A stretch of 58,198 bases of DNA from Bradyrhizobium sp. AS23.2 (GTDB lineage Bacteria > Pseudomonadota > Alphaproteobacteria > Rhizobiales > Xanthobacteraceae). The position numbers and the translations under genes are program-made. This document shows, piece after piece, positions 50,051-58,198 of the stretch (position 1 is its first letter; each line of letters begins with the position of its first letter). The DNA is taken from positions 1-58,198 of the forward strand of contig NZ_LGHM01000008.1 in assembly GCF_001908185.1 (NCBI RefSeq), read 5' to 3'. The notes under the pieces are model-generated. The model saw nothing but the letters and a program-made list of their open reading frames with translations, ran no database searches and was not told where the DNA came from.

Positions 50051-51004
50051 TCAAGACTCCCTGACTGAATACGGCAGCGGTTTGTCCGCGAAATAGGCAT
50101 CGAGGTTGGCGATCACGCAGTTCTGCATCGCGACGTGCGATTCGAGGGTGTGGCCGCCGATATGCGGGGCGAACACCACGTTGGGGAGCGCGGTCAGCGC
50201 ATCGGGCGCGTGCGGTTCCGTCTCGTAGACGTCGAGGCCGGCGCCGGCGATGGTCTTGTCCGAGAGCGCCGTGACCAGGGCGTTCTCGTCGATCACCGAG
50301 CCGCGGGAGATATTGACGACGTAGCCGTCCGCACCGAGGCGCTTGAGGATATCTGCGTTGACGACGTGCTGGGTCTCGGCGCCGGCGCGAACCGCGATCA
50401 TCAACACGCTGCACCAGTCGGCGAGCGCCTCCAGCGTCGGGAAATATTGATAGGGCAGATCGTGCTTGGTGCGGCTGAAATAGCCAACCTCGCTCTCGAA
50501 CGCCGCGCAGCGCGCCGCGATCTTGCGGCCGATCTCGCCCATGCCGTAGACACCGATGCTACGGCCGGGCATGCCGGCCTGAGGCCGCATCATCGGTGAC
50601 TGCTTTGACGATGCCCAATCGCCGCTGCGGACATACTGGTCGGCAACCAGGATCCGCCGCGTCGTCGCGAGCATCAGGGTCATCGCGATGTCGGCGACCG
50701 AGGCTGCATTAGCCCCGGGGCTGTGGCCGACCGCGATGTTGCGGGCAGCGGCCGCCTTCAGGTCGACGCCGTCATAGCCGGTGCCGTAGCAGACGATAGC
50801 GCCGAGCTTCGGAAACAGATCCATCGTATCCGCACCGAGCGGCGTGCCGCCCGCGGTGAGCATCGCACGGATGCCGCCGAGCTCTTCGGCCGAAAACACC
50901 TCCCGCGCCGGCCTGCCGCCGGTATCCAGCAGGTCGAACCGCTCGGCGAAAGGCGCCATCATCGTCCTGGGAAAGCGCGAGTAGATCAGGACCTTGTCAG
51001 CCAT
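50051..51004 (-). CDS. D-2-hydroxyacid dehydrogenase
   Basis: 317 residues. The nucleotide-binding VYGMGEIGRKIAARC (GxGxxG at 154-159) and the catalytic Arg234 (NISRGSVIDE), Glu near 263 (DVYETEP) and His281 (APHIGGHT) are all present. SRTK after the second strand (178-181) suggests NADP(H), as in glyoxylate/hydroxypyruvate reductases. It catalyses reduction of a 2-oxoacid; the substrate is not determined. It lies between rplA and the OmpA-like gene, on the ribosomal strand. Confidence 0.88.
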   Translation of the reverse strand: MADKVLIYSRFPRTMMAPFAERFDLLDTGGRPAREVFSAEELGGIRAMLTAGGTPLGADTMDLFPKLGAIVCYGTGYDGVDLKAAAARNIAVGHSPGANAASVADIAMTLMLATTRRILVADQYVRSGDWASSKQSPMMRPQAGMPGRSIGVYGMGEIGRKIAARCAAFESEVGYFSRTKHDLPYQYFPTLEALADWCSVLMIAVRAGAETQHVVNADILKRLGADGYVVNISRGSVIDENALVTALSDKTIAGAGLDVYETEPHAPDALTALPNVVFAPHIGGHTLESHVAMQNCVIANLDAYFADKPLPYSVRES

Positions 51005-51094
51005 TGTTCTTGTTTCCGGTAAGCGCCGTCACAAACGACGAGGGGCGGAATCGGTTGCCCAATTCCGCCCCTCACCTCATGCAATTTCCAAACC

Positions 51095-51787
51095 TTAGCC
51101 GAGAATGGTGCCCGGCTCGACCTTCACGCCGGGGCCCATCGTCGAGGACACCGCAACGCGCTGGATGTAGGTGCCCTTGGAGCCGGCGGGCTTCGCCTTG
51201 GAGACAGCGTCAGCCAGGGCCTTGATGTTCTCGACCAGCTTCTCCTCGGAGAACGAGGCCTTGCCGACGCCGGCCTGCAGGATGCCGGCCTTCTCGACAC
51301 GGAACTCGACCGAGCCGCCCTTGGCACCCTTCACCGCGCCGGTGACGTCCATGGTCACGGTGCCGATCTTCGGGTTCGGCATCAGGCCGCGCGGGCCGAG
51401 CACCTTACCGAGACGGCCGACCAGCGGCATCATGTCGGGGGTGGCGATGCAGCGGTCGAAATCGATCGAGCCGTTCTGCACCTTCTCGACCAGGTCCTCG
51501 GCGCCGACGACGTCAGCACCGGCAGCCTTGGCCTCATCGGCCTTGGCACCGCGGGCGAACACGCCGACGCGGAGCGTACGGCCGGTGCCGTTCGGCAGGG
51601 TCACGACGCCGCGGACCATCTGGTCGGCGTGGCGCGGATCGACGCCGAGATTGATCGCTACCTCGATGGTCTCGTCGAACTTCGCTTTCGCGCGTTCCTT
51701 GACCATCTTGATGGCGTCCGCGAGCGGATAAAGCTTTTCGCGGTCAACACCTTCGCGGGCTTTGTTCAAACGCTTTCCGATTGCCAT
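51095..51787 (-). CDS. rplA: 50S ribosomal protein L1
   Basis: 230 residues. [45 protein letters not shown] and [18 protein letters not shown] are diagnostic. L1 forms the mobile stalk at the E site and in enterobacteria represses the rplKA operon. It follows rplK after six bases. Confidence 0.99.
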   Translation of the reverse strand: MAIGKRLNKAREGVDREKLYPLADAIKMVKERAKAKFDETIEVAINLGVDPRHADQMVRGVVTLPNGTGRTLRVGVFARGAKADEAKAAGADVVGAEDLVEKVQNGSIDFDRCIATPDMMPLVGRLGKVLGPRGLMPNPKIGTVTMDVTGAVKGAKGGSVEFRVEKAGILQAGVGKASFSEEKLVENIKALADAVSKAKPAGSKGTYIQRVAVSSTMGPGVKVEPGTILG

Positions 51788-51793
51788 GACCGC

Positions 51794-52222
51794 TTACCCC
51801 GCAACTTCCAGACCCATCGAGCGGGCGGAGCCCTCGACCATCTTCATGGCCGATTCGATGGTGTCGCAATTGAGATCCTTCATCTTCTTCTCGGCGATCT
51901 CGCGCACCTGCGCGCGTGTCACCTTGCCGGCCTTGTCACGACCCGGCGCCTTCGAGCCGGACTGGATCTTGGCGGCCTGCTTGAGGAAGTAGGACATCGG
52001 CGGCGTCTTCATCTCGAAGGTGAAGGAACGGTCCGCATAGATGGTGATGATCACCGGGATCGGGGTGTTCTTCTCTTCCTTCTGGGTCTGTGCGTTGAAC
52101 GCCTTGCAGAACTCCATGATGTTGAGACCGCGCTGACCGAGCGCGGGACCGATCGGGGGCGAAGGATTCGCCGCACCGGCCGGGACCTGAAGCTTCAGGT
52201 ATCCGGTCACTTTCTTTGCCAT
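51794..52222 (-). CDS. rplK: 50S ribosomal protein L11
   Basis: 142 residues. [43 protein letters not shown] is the L11 N-terminal domain with the conserved proline helix of the thiostrepton site, and the RNA-binding C-terminal domain is complete. It is the stringent-response-related base of the GTPase centre. The gap to nusG is 133 bases. Confidence 0.99.
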   Translation of the reverse strand: MAKKVTGYLKLQVPAGAANPSPPIGPALGQRGLNIMEFCKAFNAQTQKEEKNTPIPVIITIYADRSFTFEMKTPPMSYFLKQAAKIQSGSKAPGRDKAGKVTRAQVREIAEKKMKDLNCDTIESAMKMVEGSARSMGLEVAG

Positions 52223-52355
52223 GTATCACTCCTGTTGTGCCGGCAGTTGCCGGCGGTTTCAGGTTCGTGGTCTGGGTCGGATGCGGCTGGCAACCGCCCT
52301 CTCCCTCCCACGGCCTCTCTTTGCGCGAAGCTTTTCGGCTTCACGCGCTGCCCGG

Positions 52356-52910
52356 TCAGACCTTCTCGACCTGACCGAATTCCAGTTCCACCGGCGTGGC
52401 ACGGCCGAAGATCGACACCGCGACCTTCACGCGCGAACGCGCCTCGTCGATTTCCTCGACGACGCCCGAGAACGACGCGAACGGGCCGTCGGCCACGCGC
52501 ACGTTCTCGCCGATCTCGAACGACACCGACGCCTTCGGCCGTTCCACGCCCTCCTGCACCTGATGCAGGATGCGCATGGCCTCGGCTTCCGAGATCGGCA
52601 TCGGCTTGTTTTCAGCGCCGAGGAAACCTGTCACCTTCGGCGTGTTCTTGATCAGATGGAACGCCTCGTCGGTCAGCTTCATCTTGACCAGCACGTAGCC
52701 GGGGAAAAACTTGCGCTCGGCGTCGATCTTGCGGCCGCGGCGCACTTCCGTGACCTTCTCGGTCGGAACCAGCACCAGCTCGAACAGCTCCTCGAGCCCG
52801 CGCTGCTTGGCCTGCTCGCGGATCGACTCGGCGACCTTCTTCTCGAAGTTCGAATAGGCGTGGACGATGTACCAGCGCTTGTCAGACAATTGAGCGGTTG
52901 CTGTTGCCAT
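52356..52910 (-). CDS. nusG: transcription termination/antitermination protein NusG
   Basis: 184 residues. The NGN domain (KRWYIVHAYSNFEKKVAESI, FPGYVLVKMKLTDEAFHLIKNTPKVTGFLG) and the C-terminal KOW domain (GENVRVADGPFASFSGVVEEID) are complete. It binds RNA polymerase and links it to Rho or to S10. The start shares one base with the secE stop (TGATG). Confidence 0.98.
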   Translation of the reverse strand: MATATAQLSDKRWYIVHAYSNFEKKVAESIREQAKQRGLEELFELVLVPTEKVTEVRRGRKIDAERKFFPGYVLVKMKLTDEAFHLIKNTPKVTGFLGAENKPMPISEAEAMRILHQVQEGVERPKASVSFEIGENVRVADGPFASFSGVVEEIDEARSRVKVAVSIFGRATPVELEFGQVEKV

Positions 52911-53101
52911 CAGTGAATGCCCAGAAGGAAGGTGATGAGGTAACGGATGATCTGGTCGGAGGCGAAGAAGAAGATCGAGGCCAGGGCGACCATGACGAAC
53001 ACCATGATGGTGGTGATCGTGGTCTCGCGGCGGGTCGGCCAGGTAACCTTGGCGGTCTCCGAGCGCACTTCCTGCAAGAACTTGAACGGGCTGACTGCCA
53101 T
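52910..53101 (-). CDS. secE: preprotein translocase subunit SecE
   Basis: 63 residues, the short one-helix form usual for alphaproteobacteria. FKFLQEVRSETAKVTWPTRRETTITTIMVFVMV is the amphipathic helix plus start of the transmembrane helix. I chose the ATG ending at 53101 (MAVSPFKFL). Codons upstream in frame are Arg/Pro-rich leader. It is coupled to nusG. Confidence 0.97.
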   Translation of the reverse strand: MAVSPFKFLQEVRSETAKVTWPTRRETTITTIMVFVMVALASIFFFASDQIIRYLITFLLGIH

Positions 53102-53435
53102 CGCTTGATGTCCAACGTCCGTCGACAGACGCGAATGAATTTCAGGGATCCGAACAGCCGCCGTTGGCCCAGCCCTCTGTCTCGAAGGATGAGCCGGAAA
53201 CCGGGCTCGATTGTTCGGGGATTTCAAGGCCGCGCCGGAAATCCGCGTCTAACGGGCCGGCTGCGAGTGCCGGGTAGATACTGCGGATGGGGCCAAAGGT
53301 CAAGGTGTGGACAGGCCGGCCGGCTCGCGGTTGTGGCTTACGGACCTGATCTGGATCAATGGCTTATCCGGTGCCCCGGTCCGAGCTTTGCGGCCCGTCG
53401 CTGTCCTGCCGTCAATCCTGATTGTCGGGATTCGC
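53102..53435. other. tRNA-Trp to secE intergenic region
   Basis: 334 bases with no supported gene. It presumably carries the secE-nusG promoter or the tRNA read-through leader. I find no clear promoter hexamers or repeat elements. Confidence 0.5.
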
Positions 53436-53511
53436 TGGCAGGAGTGGCAGGGCTCGAACCTGCGACCCCCGGTTTTGGAGACCGGTGCTCTACCAATTGA
53501 GCTACACTCCT
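53436..53511 (-). tRNA. tRNA-Trp (anticodon CCA)
   Basis: 76 bases with a full cloverleaf: acceptor AGGAGTG / CACTCCT, D arm GCTCAATTGGTAGAGC, anticodon arm CCGGTCTCCAAAACCGG with CCA anticodon, and T arm GCAGGTTCGAGCCCTGC. The 3' CCA is encoded. Its place upstream of secE-nusG is conserved in many proteobacteria. Confidence 0.97.
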
Positions 53512-53660
53512 ACGGACCCCGCGTTGCCGCGCGGATCAGGGCCGCTTTCAAGCACAGGGGGCGGCTGGATTGCAAGGGAGAAGCGCGCTGGCTTCGCTTG
53601 TTTGTGCAGCGTCTTCTGGGCCACAGTCCGTTTCCGATAATAAAGAACAACGGGAGTGCC

Positions 53661-54896
53661 ATGACTGCCCAAGCGTCTGTGACAGCCGCCCTCGATACCG
53701 CAACCGCGCCGAAAACCCCGCTTCTGCCCGAGGCCAAGCCGGAAACCCTGGGCCTGTCGCGCCCCCGCCTCCAGGCCATGTCGGATGCGTTCAAGCGCGA
53801 GATCGACAAGGGAACCGTCCCCGGCGTCACCGTGCTGGTGGCCCGCCGCGGCCAAATCGGCTGGTTCGAAGCGCTCGGCAAGCAGAGCCCGGCAGGCTCA
53901 GCGCCGATGGCGCGTGATTCGATCTTCCGCATCTTCTCGATGACCAAGCCGATCGTCTCCGTCGCCATCATGGCGCTGGTCGAGGACGGCCACCTCCTGC
54001 TCAGCGATCCCGTCGCCAAGTTCATCCCGGAGTTCGCCGATCAAAAGGTCGGCGTGGTCAGCGGCGGCAAGCTGGAACTGGTTCCGGCGCGGCGAGCGAT
54101 GACGGTGCAGGACCTGCTTCGCCACACCTCGGGCCTGACCTATGAGCACCAGGGCGACGGGCCCGTGCACAAGATCTACCAGGACTCGCGGGTGCGCAGC
54201 CGCAAGATCACCAATGCCGAGCATGCCGCGCTGGTCGCGAGCTTCCCGCTGGTCTGCCACCCCGGCGACGAGTTCAACTACAGCCGCTCCACCGACATCC
54301 TCGGCCGCATCATCGAGGTCGTCAGCGGCAAATCGCTCGACACTTTCCTGACGGAGCGCATCCTCGCGCCCTTGCAGATGACCGAGACCGGCTTCTCGAC
54401 CAGCGAGGCCAATGCCGGCCGGCTCGCCGAGCCGTTCGCAGCCGATCCCTGGACCGGCGACAAGGTCGCTCTCTTCAACATGCTGGAACGGCCGGTGATG
54501 GAGTCCGGCGGCGGCGGGCTCGTCTCGACCACAATGGACTATGCCCGCTTCTGCCTGATGCTGCGCAACGGCGGCACGCTCGATGGCAACAGGATCATCG
54601 GCCGCAAGACGCTTGAGTTGATGGCCTCCGATCACCTCGGACCTGATGTCGTGACCAACGGCACCCTGCTCTCCCCCGGCCACGGTTTCGGCCTCGGCCT
54701 CGCCGTGCGCACCGAGCCCGGCATCGCCCCCTTCCCCGGCAGCGTCGGCCAGTATTTCTGGAGCGGCATTGCGGGGACGTTCTTCTGGATCGACCCGAAG
54801 GAAGACCTGTTCACGGTGTTCATGACCCAGGGCCCGGGCCAGCGCGACTATACGCGGACGCTGGTGCGGGATCTGGTTTACGCGGCGGTGGATTGA
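53661..54896 (+). CDS. serine hydrolase, beta-lactamase/EstB-like family
   Basis: 411 residues of the class C beta-lactamase fold. SMTK (Ser93, Lys96) and Tyr207 in NYSRSTD give the SxxK and YxS/N catalytic motifs, and SGGGGLVSTTMDYARF and GHGFGLGL are typical of the EstB/beta-lactamase-related esterase branch. No signal peptide is seen, so a cytoplasmic esterase or peptidase is more likely than a beta-lactamase. I chose ATG 53661 because of GGGAG five bases upstream. The frame remains open further up but crosses the tRNA gene. It diverges from tRNA-Trp. Confidence 0.88.
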   Translation: MTAQASVTAALDTATAPKTPLLPEAKPETLGLSRPRLQAMSDAFKREIDKGTVPGVTVLVARRGQIGWFEALGKQSPAGSAPMARDSIFRIFSMTKPIVSVAIMALVEDGHLLLSDPVAKFIPEFADQKVGVVSGGKLELVPARRAMTVQDLLRHTSGLTYEHQGDGPVHKIYQDSRVRSRKITNAEHAALVASFPLVCHPGDEFNYSRSTDILGRIIEVVSGKSLDTFLTERILAPLQMTETGFSTSEANAGRLAEPFAADPWTGDKVALFNMLERPVMESGGGGLVSTTMDYARFCLMLRNGGTLDGNRIIGRKTLELMASDHLGPDVVTNGTLLSPGHGFGLGLAVRTEPGIAPFPGSVGQYFWSGIAGTFFWIDPKEDLFTVFMTQGPGQRDYTRTLVRDLVYAAVD

Positions 54897-54936
54897 GGTC
54901 CTTCGCCAAATCGTGACCCTGCGTCCCCACATTCAC

Positions 54937-55041
54937 TGTCATGCCCCGCGAAGGCGGGGCATCCAGTACTCCGCGGCCCCAATGGGCTCACATCACTGCT
55001 GCCGCGGAGTACTGGATCGTCCGCCTTCGCGGACGATGACA
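54937..55041. repeat. palindromic intergenic repeat (ccagtactccgcgg family)
   Basis: The inner arms atccagtactccgcgg and ccgcggagtactggat are perfect. The outer parts tgtcatgccccgcgaaggcggggc and gtccgccttcgcggacgatgaca form additional local hairpins. It lies between converging genes and could terminate both. Confidence 0.85.
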
Positions 55042-55081
55042 CCGAGTATGGAGAGGCAAGCTCCCTTCTCGCAATAACGCC

Positions 55082-55849
55082 TCAACTGATCGTCGCGCCG
55101 CCGTCGATCACCATGGTCTGGCCGGTCATGAAGTCGCCGGCCTTCGATCCCAGGAACACCGCGGCGCCCGCGATCTCGTCGGGGATGCCGATGCGGAGCA
55201 GCGGCGAGCGTGCGGTCGACGCCTTCAGGTTCTCCGGGTTGTCCCACAGCGCCTTGGCGAAGTCCGTCTTGATCAGGCCGGGCGCGATGCAGTTCACGCG
55301 GATGTTGTCCTTGCCGTACTCGCAGGCGAGGTTGCGCGCGAGCTGCATGTCGGCCGCCTTGGAGATCGCGTAGGCGCCGAGGATGGTCGAGCCCTTCAGG
55401 CCGCCGATCGAGGAGACGATGATGATCGAGCCGTCCTTGCGTTCGATCATCTGCGGCACCACCATCGAGATCAGCCAGTTGTTGGCGACGATGTTGTTGT
55501 CGAGGATCTTTCTGAACTGATCGTCGGAGATGCCAGCAAGCGGGCCGTAATACGGGTTCGACGCGGCGTTGCAGACCAGCACGTCGATCTTGCCGAAGGC
55601 GCGGTTGCTCTCGTCGACGAGGTTTTGCAGGTTCTCCTTCGAGGAGATGTTCGCGGCAATCGCGACCGCGGTGCCCTTGCCGAACTTGTCGTTGATGCCC
55701 TTGGCAACCTGGTCGCAGACGTCAGCCTTGCGCGAGGAGATCACGACCTTCGCGCCGTGCTCGGCCATGCGCTCGGCGATCGCGAGCCCGATGCCGCGCG
55801 TCGAGCCGGTGATGACGGCAACTTTGCCCTTCATGTCGAACAAGGTCAT
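55082..55849 (-). CDS. SDR family oxidoreductase
   Basis: 255 residues, classical SDR. TGSTRGIG at 14-21, CNAAS at 93-97 (instead of NNAG), catalytic Ser (VSSIGG), Tyr160 and Lys164 (YAISK), and the C-terminal GQTMVIDGGATIS are present. The RKAD after the second strand suggests NADP(H). The PYYGP loop after NAAS is reminiscent of acyl-CoA-linked dehydrogenases, but the substrate is unknown. It is followed (3') by the palindromic repeat. Confidence 0.87.
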   Translation of the reverse strand: MTLFDMKGKVAVITGSTRGIGLAIAERMAEHGAKVVISSRKADVCDQVAKGINDKFGKGTAVAIAANISSKENLQNLVDESNRAFGKIDVLVCNAASNPYYGPLAGISDDQFRKILDNNIVANNWLISMVVPQMIERKDGSIIIVSSIGGLKGSTILGAYAISKAADMQLARNLACEYGKDNIRVNCIAPGLIKTDFAKALWDNPENLKASTARSPLLRIGIPDEIAGAAVFLGSKAGDFMTGQTMVIDGGATIS

Positions 55850-55892
55850 GTTTCTCTCCCAGATTGATGTTCGTATTCGATGTCGTTACGCA

Positions 55893-55982
55893 GCGATGCA
55901 AAGCATCGTACTATGGTGCGCAATTGCCCACCTGAGAATCTCGAGATTCCGGGCCCGGTCCTGCGGACCGTCCCGGAATGAC
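55893..55982. repeat. palindromic repeat fragments between SDR and phosphatase genes
   Basis: A small perfect hairpin (gcgatgc-aaa-gcatcgt, 55893-55909) is followed by a half copy of the Bradyrhizobium ctcgagattccgggcc ... cccggaatga element (to 55982). Confidence 0.7.
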
Positions 55983-55989
55983 AGCTCAC

Positions 55990-56689
55990 TCACGCGAGCT
56001 TCTTGACTTCCGGTCCGGCCAGCTGATGCATCGCCGCGTGCGCATCATCCGCGATCCATGGCTGCTGGTTCACCATCGGCAACCGCCAGACCGTGCGCTC
56101 GGGGCTTGCGAAATAATCGAGCCGCGTCACCGACACATTGTCGATATCGAAGGCGAGCCCCCCGCTCCGGCTGGCCGTCGAGCGCGAGCCCGAGCGCGGC
56201 CTTGATGGTGCCGCCATGGGCGACCGCGATCACGTCCTGCCCGGCCGCCTCAATGTTGATCCGCTCGATGGTGCGGCGCGTACGGTTGTAGAGGTCCATG
56301 AAGCTTTCGCCGCCGGGCGCCGGCTCGTTGATGTCGGCGAACCAGCTCATGCCCACGGGGCGGCTCGCGATGAACTCGGCGCGGTTCATGCCCTGCCAGC
56401 GGCCGAGATTCTGCTCGGCGAGGTCCGCTTCCCATTTCATCGACGCAGGCCTTGGGAAACCGGCCGCCCAGATCGCTTCGGCCGTTTGATGCGTGCGCAT
56501 CAGATTGCTCGAATACCAGACCGCCTTGCGTGGCAGCACCTTGGCAACAGCATTGAACACGTAGGTGTCGCTGGTGTCGCAGGCGATATCGCTCTGCCCG
56601 TAGATGTTTCCGCCATCGTTGCGCACCGGCGCATGACGAACCCACCACCAGCGTGTCGTGACCACATTCGGCTTGTCTGCGGCTGCCAT
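55990..56689 (-). pseudogene. histidine phosphatase family protein, frameshifted
   Basis: The gene starts at the ATG ending at 56689 (MAAADKPNVVTTRWWWVRHAPV) after a GGAAGAG site. The RHAPV motif contains the catalytic histidine, RTHQTAEAI and GGESFMDLYNR are family features, and VAHGGTIKAALG supplies the second histidine. At a run of six G (56158-56163) the frame is lost. As written, translation continues out of frame to 56045. With five G it reads PERGLAFDIDNVSVTRLDYF ... GPEVKKLA and ends at 55990, a 232-residue protein. The frame is probably intact in nature if the run is miscounted. Phosphoglycerate-mutase-like phosphomonoesterase; the substrate is unknown. Confidence 0.8.
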
Positions 56690-56822
56690 CGAAACTCTTC
56701 CATCCCGTGTAATGTCGCTGTACGTCAGTAGCGAACGTGTCTCAAGACACTTTACCGTTTGAAATTCTGTTTGAAATTCCGTCGCGCGGCAAGCGTCGCG
56801 CGCGAGCCAAAGGGAGAAACGC

Positions 56823-57608
56823 ATGGGCCGTTTGCAAGGCAAATCCGTCATCATCACCGGCGCCGGCAGCGGCATTGGCCGCGCGGCTGCACTGCTGTTC
56901 ACCAGGGAAGGCGCAAAGCTGATCGCAGTTGATCGCACCGAGGCGGTGAAGGAGACCGTCGAGGAGATCAAGAAGGCGGGCGGCACTGCGGAAGCGATGA
57001 TCGCCGATGCGGGCTCCGAGAAGGACGTCATCGCCGTCATCGACAAGGCGGTGAAGACGCACGGCCGGCTCGACGTGATCTGGGCCAATGCCGGCGTCTC
57101 CGGCGGCCTCGTCCCGCTCGGCGAGCAGACCGTGGAACACTGGCAGGAGATTTTGCGCGTCAACCTGATCGGACCGTTCCTCGCGGTGAAGCATGCGATG
57201 CCGCACATGGTGAAGCAGCAGTCCGGCGCGATCGTGCTCACCGCGTCCGTCGCGGGTCTCAAGGCCGGCGCCAGCGGTCATCCTTACGCGGCGAGCAAGG
57301 CCGGCGTCATCAGCCTGGTGCAGACCACGGCCTATTCGCTCACCGGCACCGGCGTGCGCATCAACGCGGTCTGCCCGGGCCTGATCGAGACCGGCATGAC
57401 CAAGCCGATCTTCGATCGCGCCAAGGAGCGCGGCACCTCCGACAAGATCGGCCAGCTCAATCCGCTCAAGCGCCCCGGCCAGCCGCACGAACTCGCCGCG
57501 ATGGGACTGTTCCTGGCAAGCGACGAGGCCTCCTATGTGAACGGCCAGGCGTTCCCGGTGGACGGAGGTCTGACGGCGTCGATGCCGTATACGGGGAAGC
57601 CGGTTTAA
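56823..57608 (+). CDS. SDR family oxidoreductase
   Basis: 261 residues, classical SDR. TGAGSGIG at 12-19, ANAGVSGG at 88-95, catalytic Ser142, Tyr155 and Lys159 (YAASK) and a C-terminal GQAFPVDGGLTASMPYTGKPV. AVDRTE after the second strand (Asp37) favours NAD(H). It starts with ATG after AGGGAGAAACGC, a good ribosome-binding site. It diverges from the phosphatase gene with 133 bases between them. The substrate is unknown. Confidence 0.9.
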   Translation: MGRLQGKSVIITGAGSGIGRAAALLFTREGAKLIAVDRTEAVKETVEEIKKAGGTAEAMIADAGSEKDVIAVIDKAVKTHGRLDVIWANAGVSGGLVPLGEQTVEHWQEILRVNLIGPFLAVKHAMPHMVKQQSGAIVLTASVAGLKAGASGHPYAASKAGVISLVQTTAYSLTGTGVRINAVCPGLIETGMTKPIFDRAKERGTSDKIGQLNPLKRPGQPHELAAMGLFLASDEASYVNGQAFPVDGGLTASMPYTGKPV

Positions 57609-57618
57609 CAAGGACGGT

Positions 57619-57754
57619 CTCGTGTCCCGGACACGGTGCGGCACGCAGTGACGCTCCGCAGCGCCGGGACCCAGGAGGCCGCGGCAATAACTGCCGCATG
57701 GGCCCCGGCTCTGCAGCGCACCACTTCGTGCTGCGCTGCGTCCGGGGCACGAGA
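57619..57754. repeat. palindromic element A, copy 1
   Basis: It runs from ctcgtgtcccggacacggtg to gtccggggcacgag, with inner parts ccgggacccagg and cagcgccgggac / gccccggctctgcagcgca. The whole is an imperfect inverted repeat almost identical to the copy at 57892-58034. Confidence 0.85.
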
Positions 57755-57786
57755 GCGCAGCGTTGGTGCGCAACTGCATCAACATC

Positions 57787-57866
57787 GTCATTGCGAGCGC
57801 AGCGAAGCAATCCAGTATCTTTCCGCGGGCGGCGGTCTGGACTGCTTCGCTGCGCTCGCAATGACG
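57787..57866. repeat. palindromic element B (cgtcattgcgagcg family)
   Basis: cgtcattgcgagcgcagcga and tcgctgcgctcgcaatgacg form the outer arms, with gcaatccag and ctggactgc inside. It is the same family as 2143-2262 and lies between the two copies of element A. Confidence 0.9.
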
Positions 57867-57891
57867 GATTGCGGGATAACGGCATTCGCAT

Positions 57892-58034
57892 CTCTCGTGT
57901 CCCGGACGCGGTGCGGCACGCAGTGACGCCCCGCAGAGCCGGGACCCAGGAAGCCACACGGATCGCTGCAGCATGGGCCCCGGCTCTGCAGCGCACCGCC
58001 GAAGAGGCGCTGCGCTGCGTCCGGGGCACGAGAG
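57892..58034. repeat. palindromic element A, copy 2
   Basis: From ctctcgtgtcccggacgcggtg to gtccggggcacgagag, with the same internal arrangement as copy 1. The pair gives an A-B-A composite. Confidence 0.85.
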
Positions 58035-58198
58035 CGTTGTTGAATGACTGGCATGGGCTCTCATTCTCGCGGCTTGTTTCGCCCGAGCTTTGCTTCGTCG
58101 CCTCACCCTCATGAAAGAGGGCGCAGGGAAGACCGGGAGCCGGCTGGCTCCCATGGACCGCCATGCCAAGAGCAGGTTGCGCTACAATGCACAGCGGG

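Larger units (their letters stand above)
57609..58198. other. repeat-filled intergenic region at the right edge
   Basis: 590 bases with no supported gene. It consists mostly of three palindromic elements (57619-57754, 57787-57866, 57892-58034). The last 160 bases show no recognisable feature. Confidence 0.75.

Noticed and set aside
52323..52348. Hairpin upstream of nusG stop (gcgcgaagc ... gcttcacgcgc) as a terminator
   Set aside because: The stem has a two-base bulge and no T tract, and co-transcription of nusG with rplK is usual, so I could not support a terminator.
53307..53660. N-terminal extension of the serine hydrolase across the tRNA-Trp gene
   Set aside because: The tRNA is certain and the extension has no homology or signal peptide character. 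ATG 53661 has a good ribosome-binding site.
53661..54896. True beta-lactamase conferring resistance
   Set aside because: It has the fold and SxxK motif, but no signal peptide, and the overall pattern is that of esterase/peptidase-type serine hydrolases.
56690..57262. Extension of the phosphatase frame upstream of 56689
   Set aside because: This part is the complement of the SDR gene at 56823-57608. The ATG at 56689 has a good ribosome-binding site and the expected N-terminus.
57609..58198. Possible CRISPR array or insertion sequence in the repeat-rich right end
   Set aside because: There are only two A copies and one B copy, all palindromic, without regular spacers, transposase or terminal target duplication.

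Overview
The window is a high-GC alphaproteobacterial chromosome segment, most likely Bradyrhizobium or a close relative in the Nitrobacteraceae. This rests on the RpoA, L10 and EF-Tu sequences as I recognise them, rhizobial CTTGAC/CTATAT-type promoter motifs, and several palindromic intergenic repeat families typical of that group. No rRNA genes, CRISPR arrays, insertion sequences, integrases or phage genes are visible.

Left flank (1-11.4 kb): mixed housekeeping and accessory genes. They are a truncated FliK-like protein, an ATP12-type F1-ATPase assembly chaperone, a small secreted protein, an RluC-type pseudouridine synthase, RarA, a DegP-type periplasmic protease overlapping rarA by 4 bases, a large outer-membrane porin, a quinone-oxidoreductase-like dehydrogenase, a DUF1330/SDR pair and a small secreted protein.

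Core (11.6-31.5 kb, all minus strand): one uninterrupted translation supercluster. Read in the direction of transcription it is rpsL-rpsG-fusA-tuf, then the S10 operon (rpsJ to rpsQ), the spc operon (rplN to secY and adk) and the alpha operon (rpsM-rpsK-rpoA-rplQ), closed by a strong intrinsic terminator. A good sigma-70-type promoter lies about 435 bases upstream of rpsL. Intergenic gaps around rpoA, secY, rplO and rpoC hold stable hairpins or palindromic elements. Adenylate kinase carries an in-frame Lys/Ala-rich tail of about 95 residues that resembles histone H1.

Between rpsL and rpoC (31.7-37.1 kb) sits a three-gene cassette: a FAD monooxygenase/halogenase-like protein, an ABC exporter with very acidic tails at both ends, and a FAD oxidoreductase fused to a methyltransferase. 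Its members look like small-molecule modification and export genes. The monooxygenase and the exporter converge and overlap by 85 bases, so a poly-Ser tail is encoded opposite a poly-Asp/Glu tail.

rpoBC and rplJL follow (37.3-47.1 kb). They are separated from rplKA-nusG-secE-tRNA-Trp (51.1-53.5 kb) by an accessory block holding an AraC regulator, an OmpA-like protein and a D-2-hydroxyacid dehydrogenase. The right flank has a beta-lactamase-fold serine hydrolase, two SDR dehydrogenases, a histidine phosphatase and a dense cluster of palindromic repeats.

A recurring oddity is single-base excess in homopolymer runs. It breaks the FAD-methyltransferase fusion (G7), breaks the histidine phosphatase (G6) and displaces the usual start of the essential rplJ (A8). 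A fourth candidate is the signal peptide of the secreted protein near 11.3 kb (T8). The simplest reading is sequencing or assembly homopolymer error; real slippery sites are the interesting alternative.
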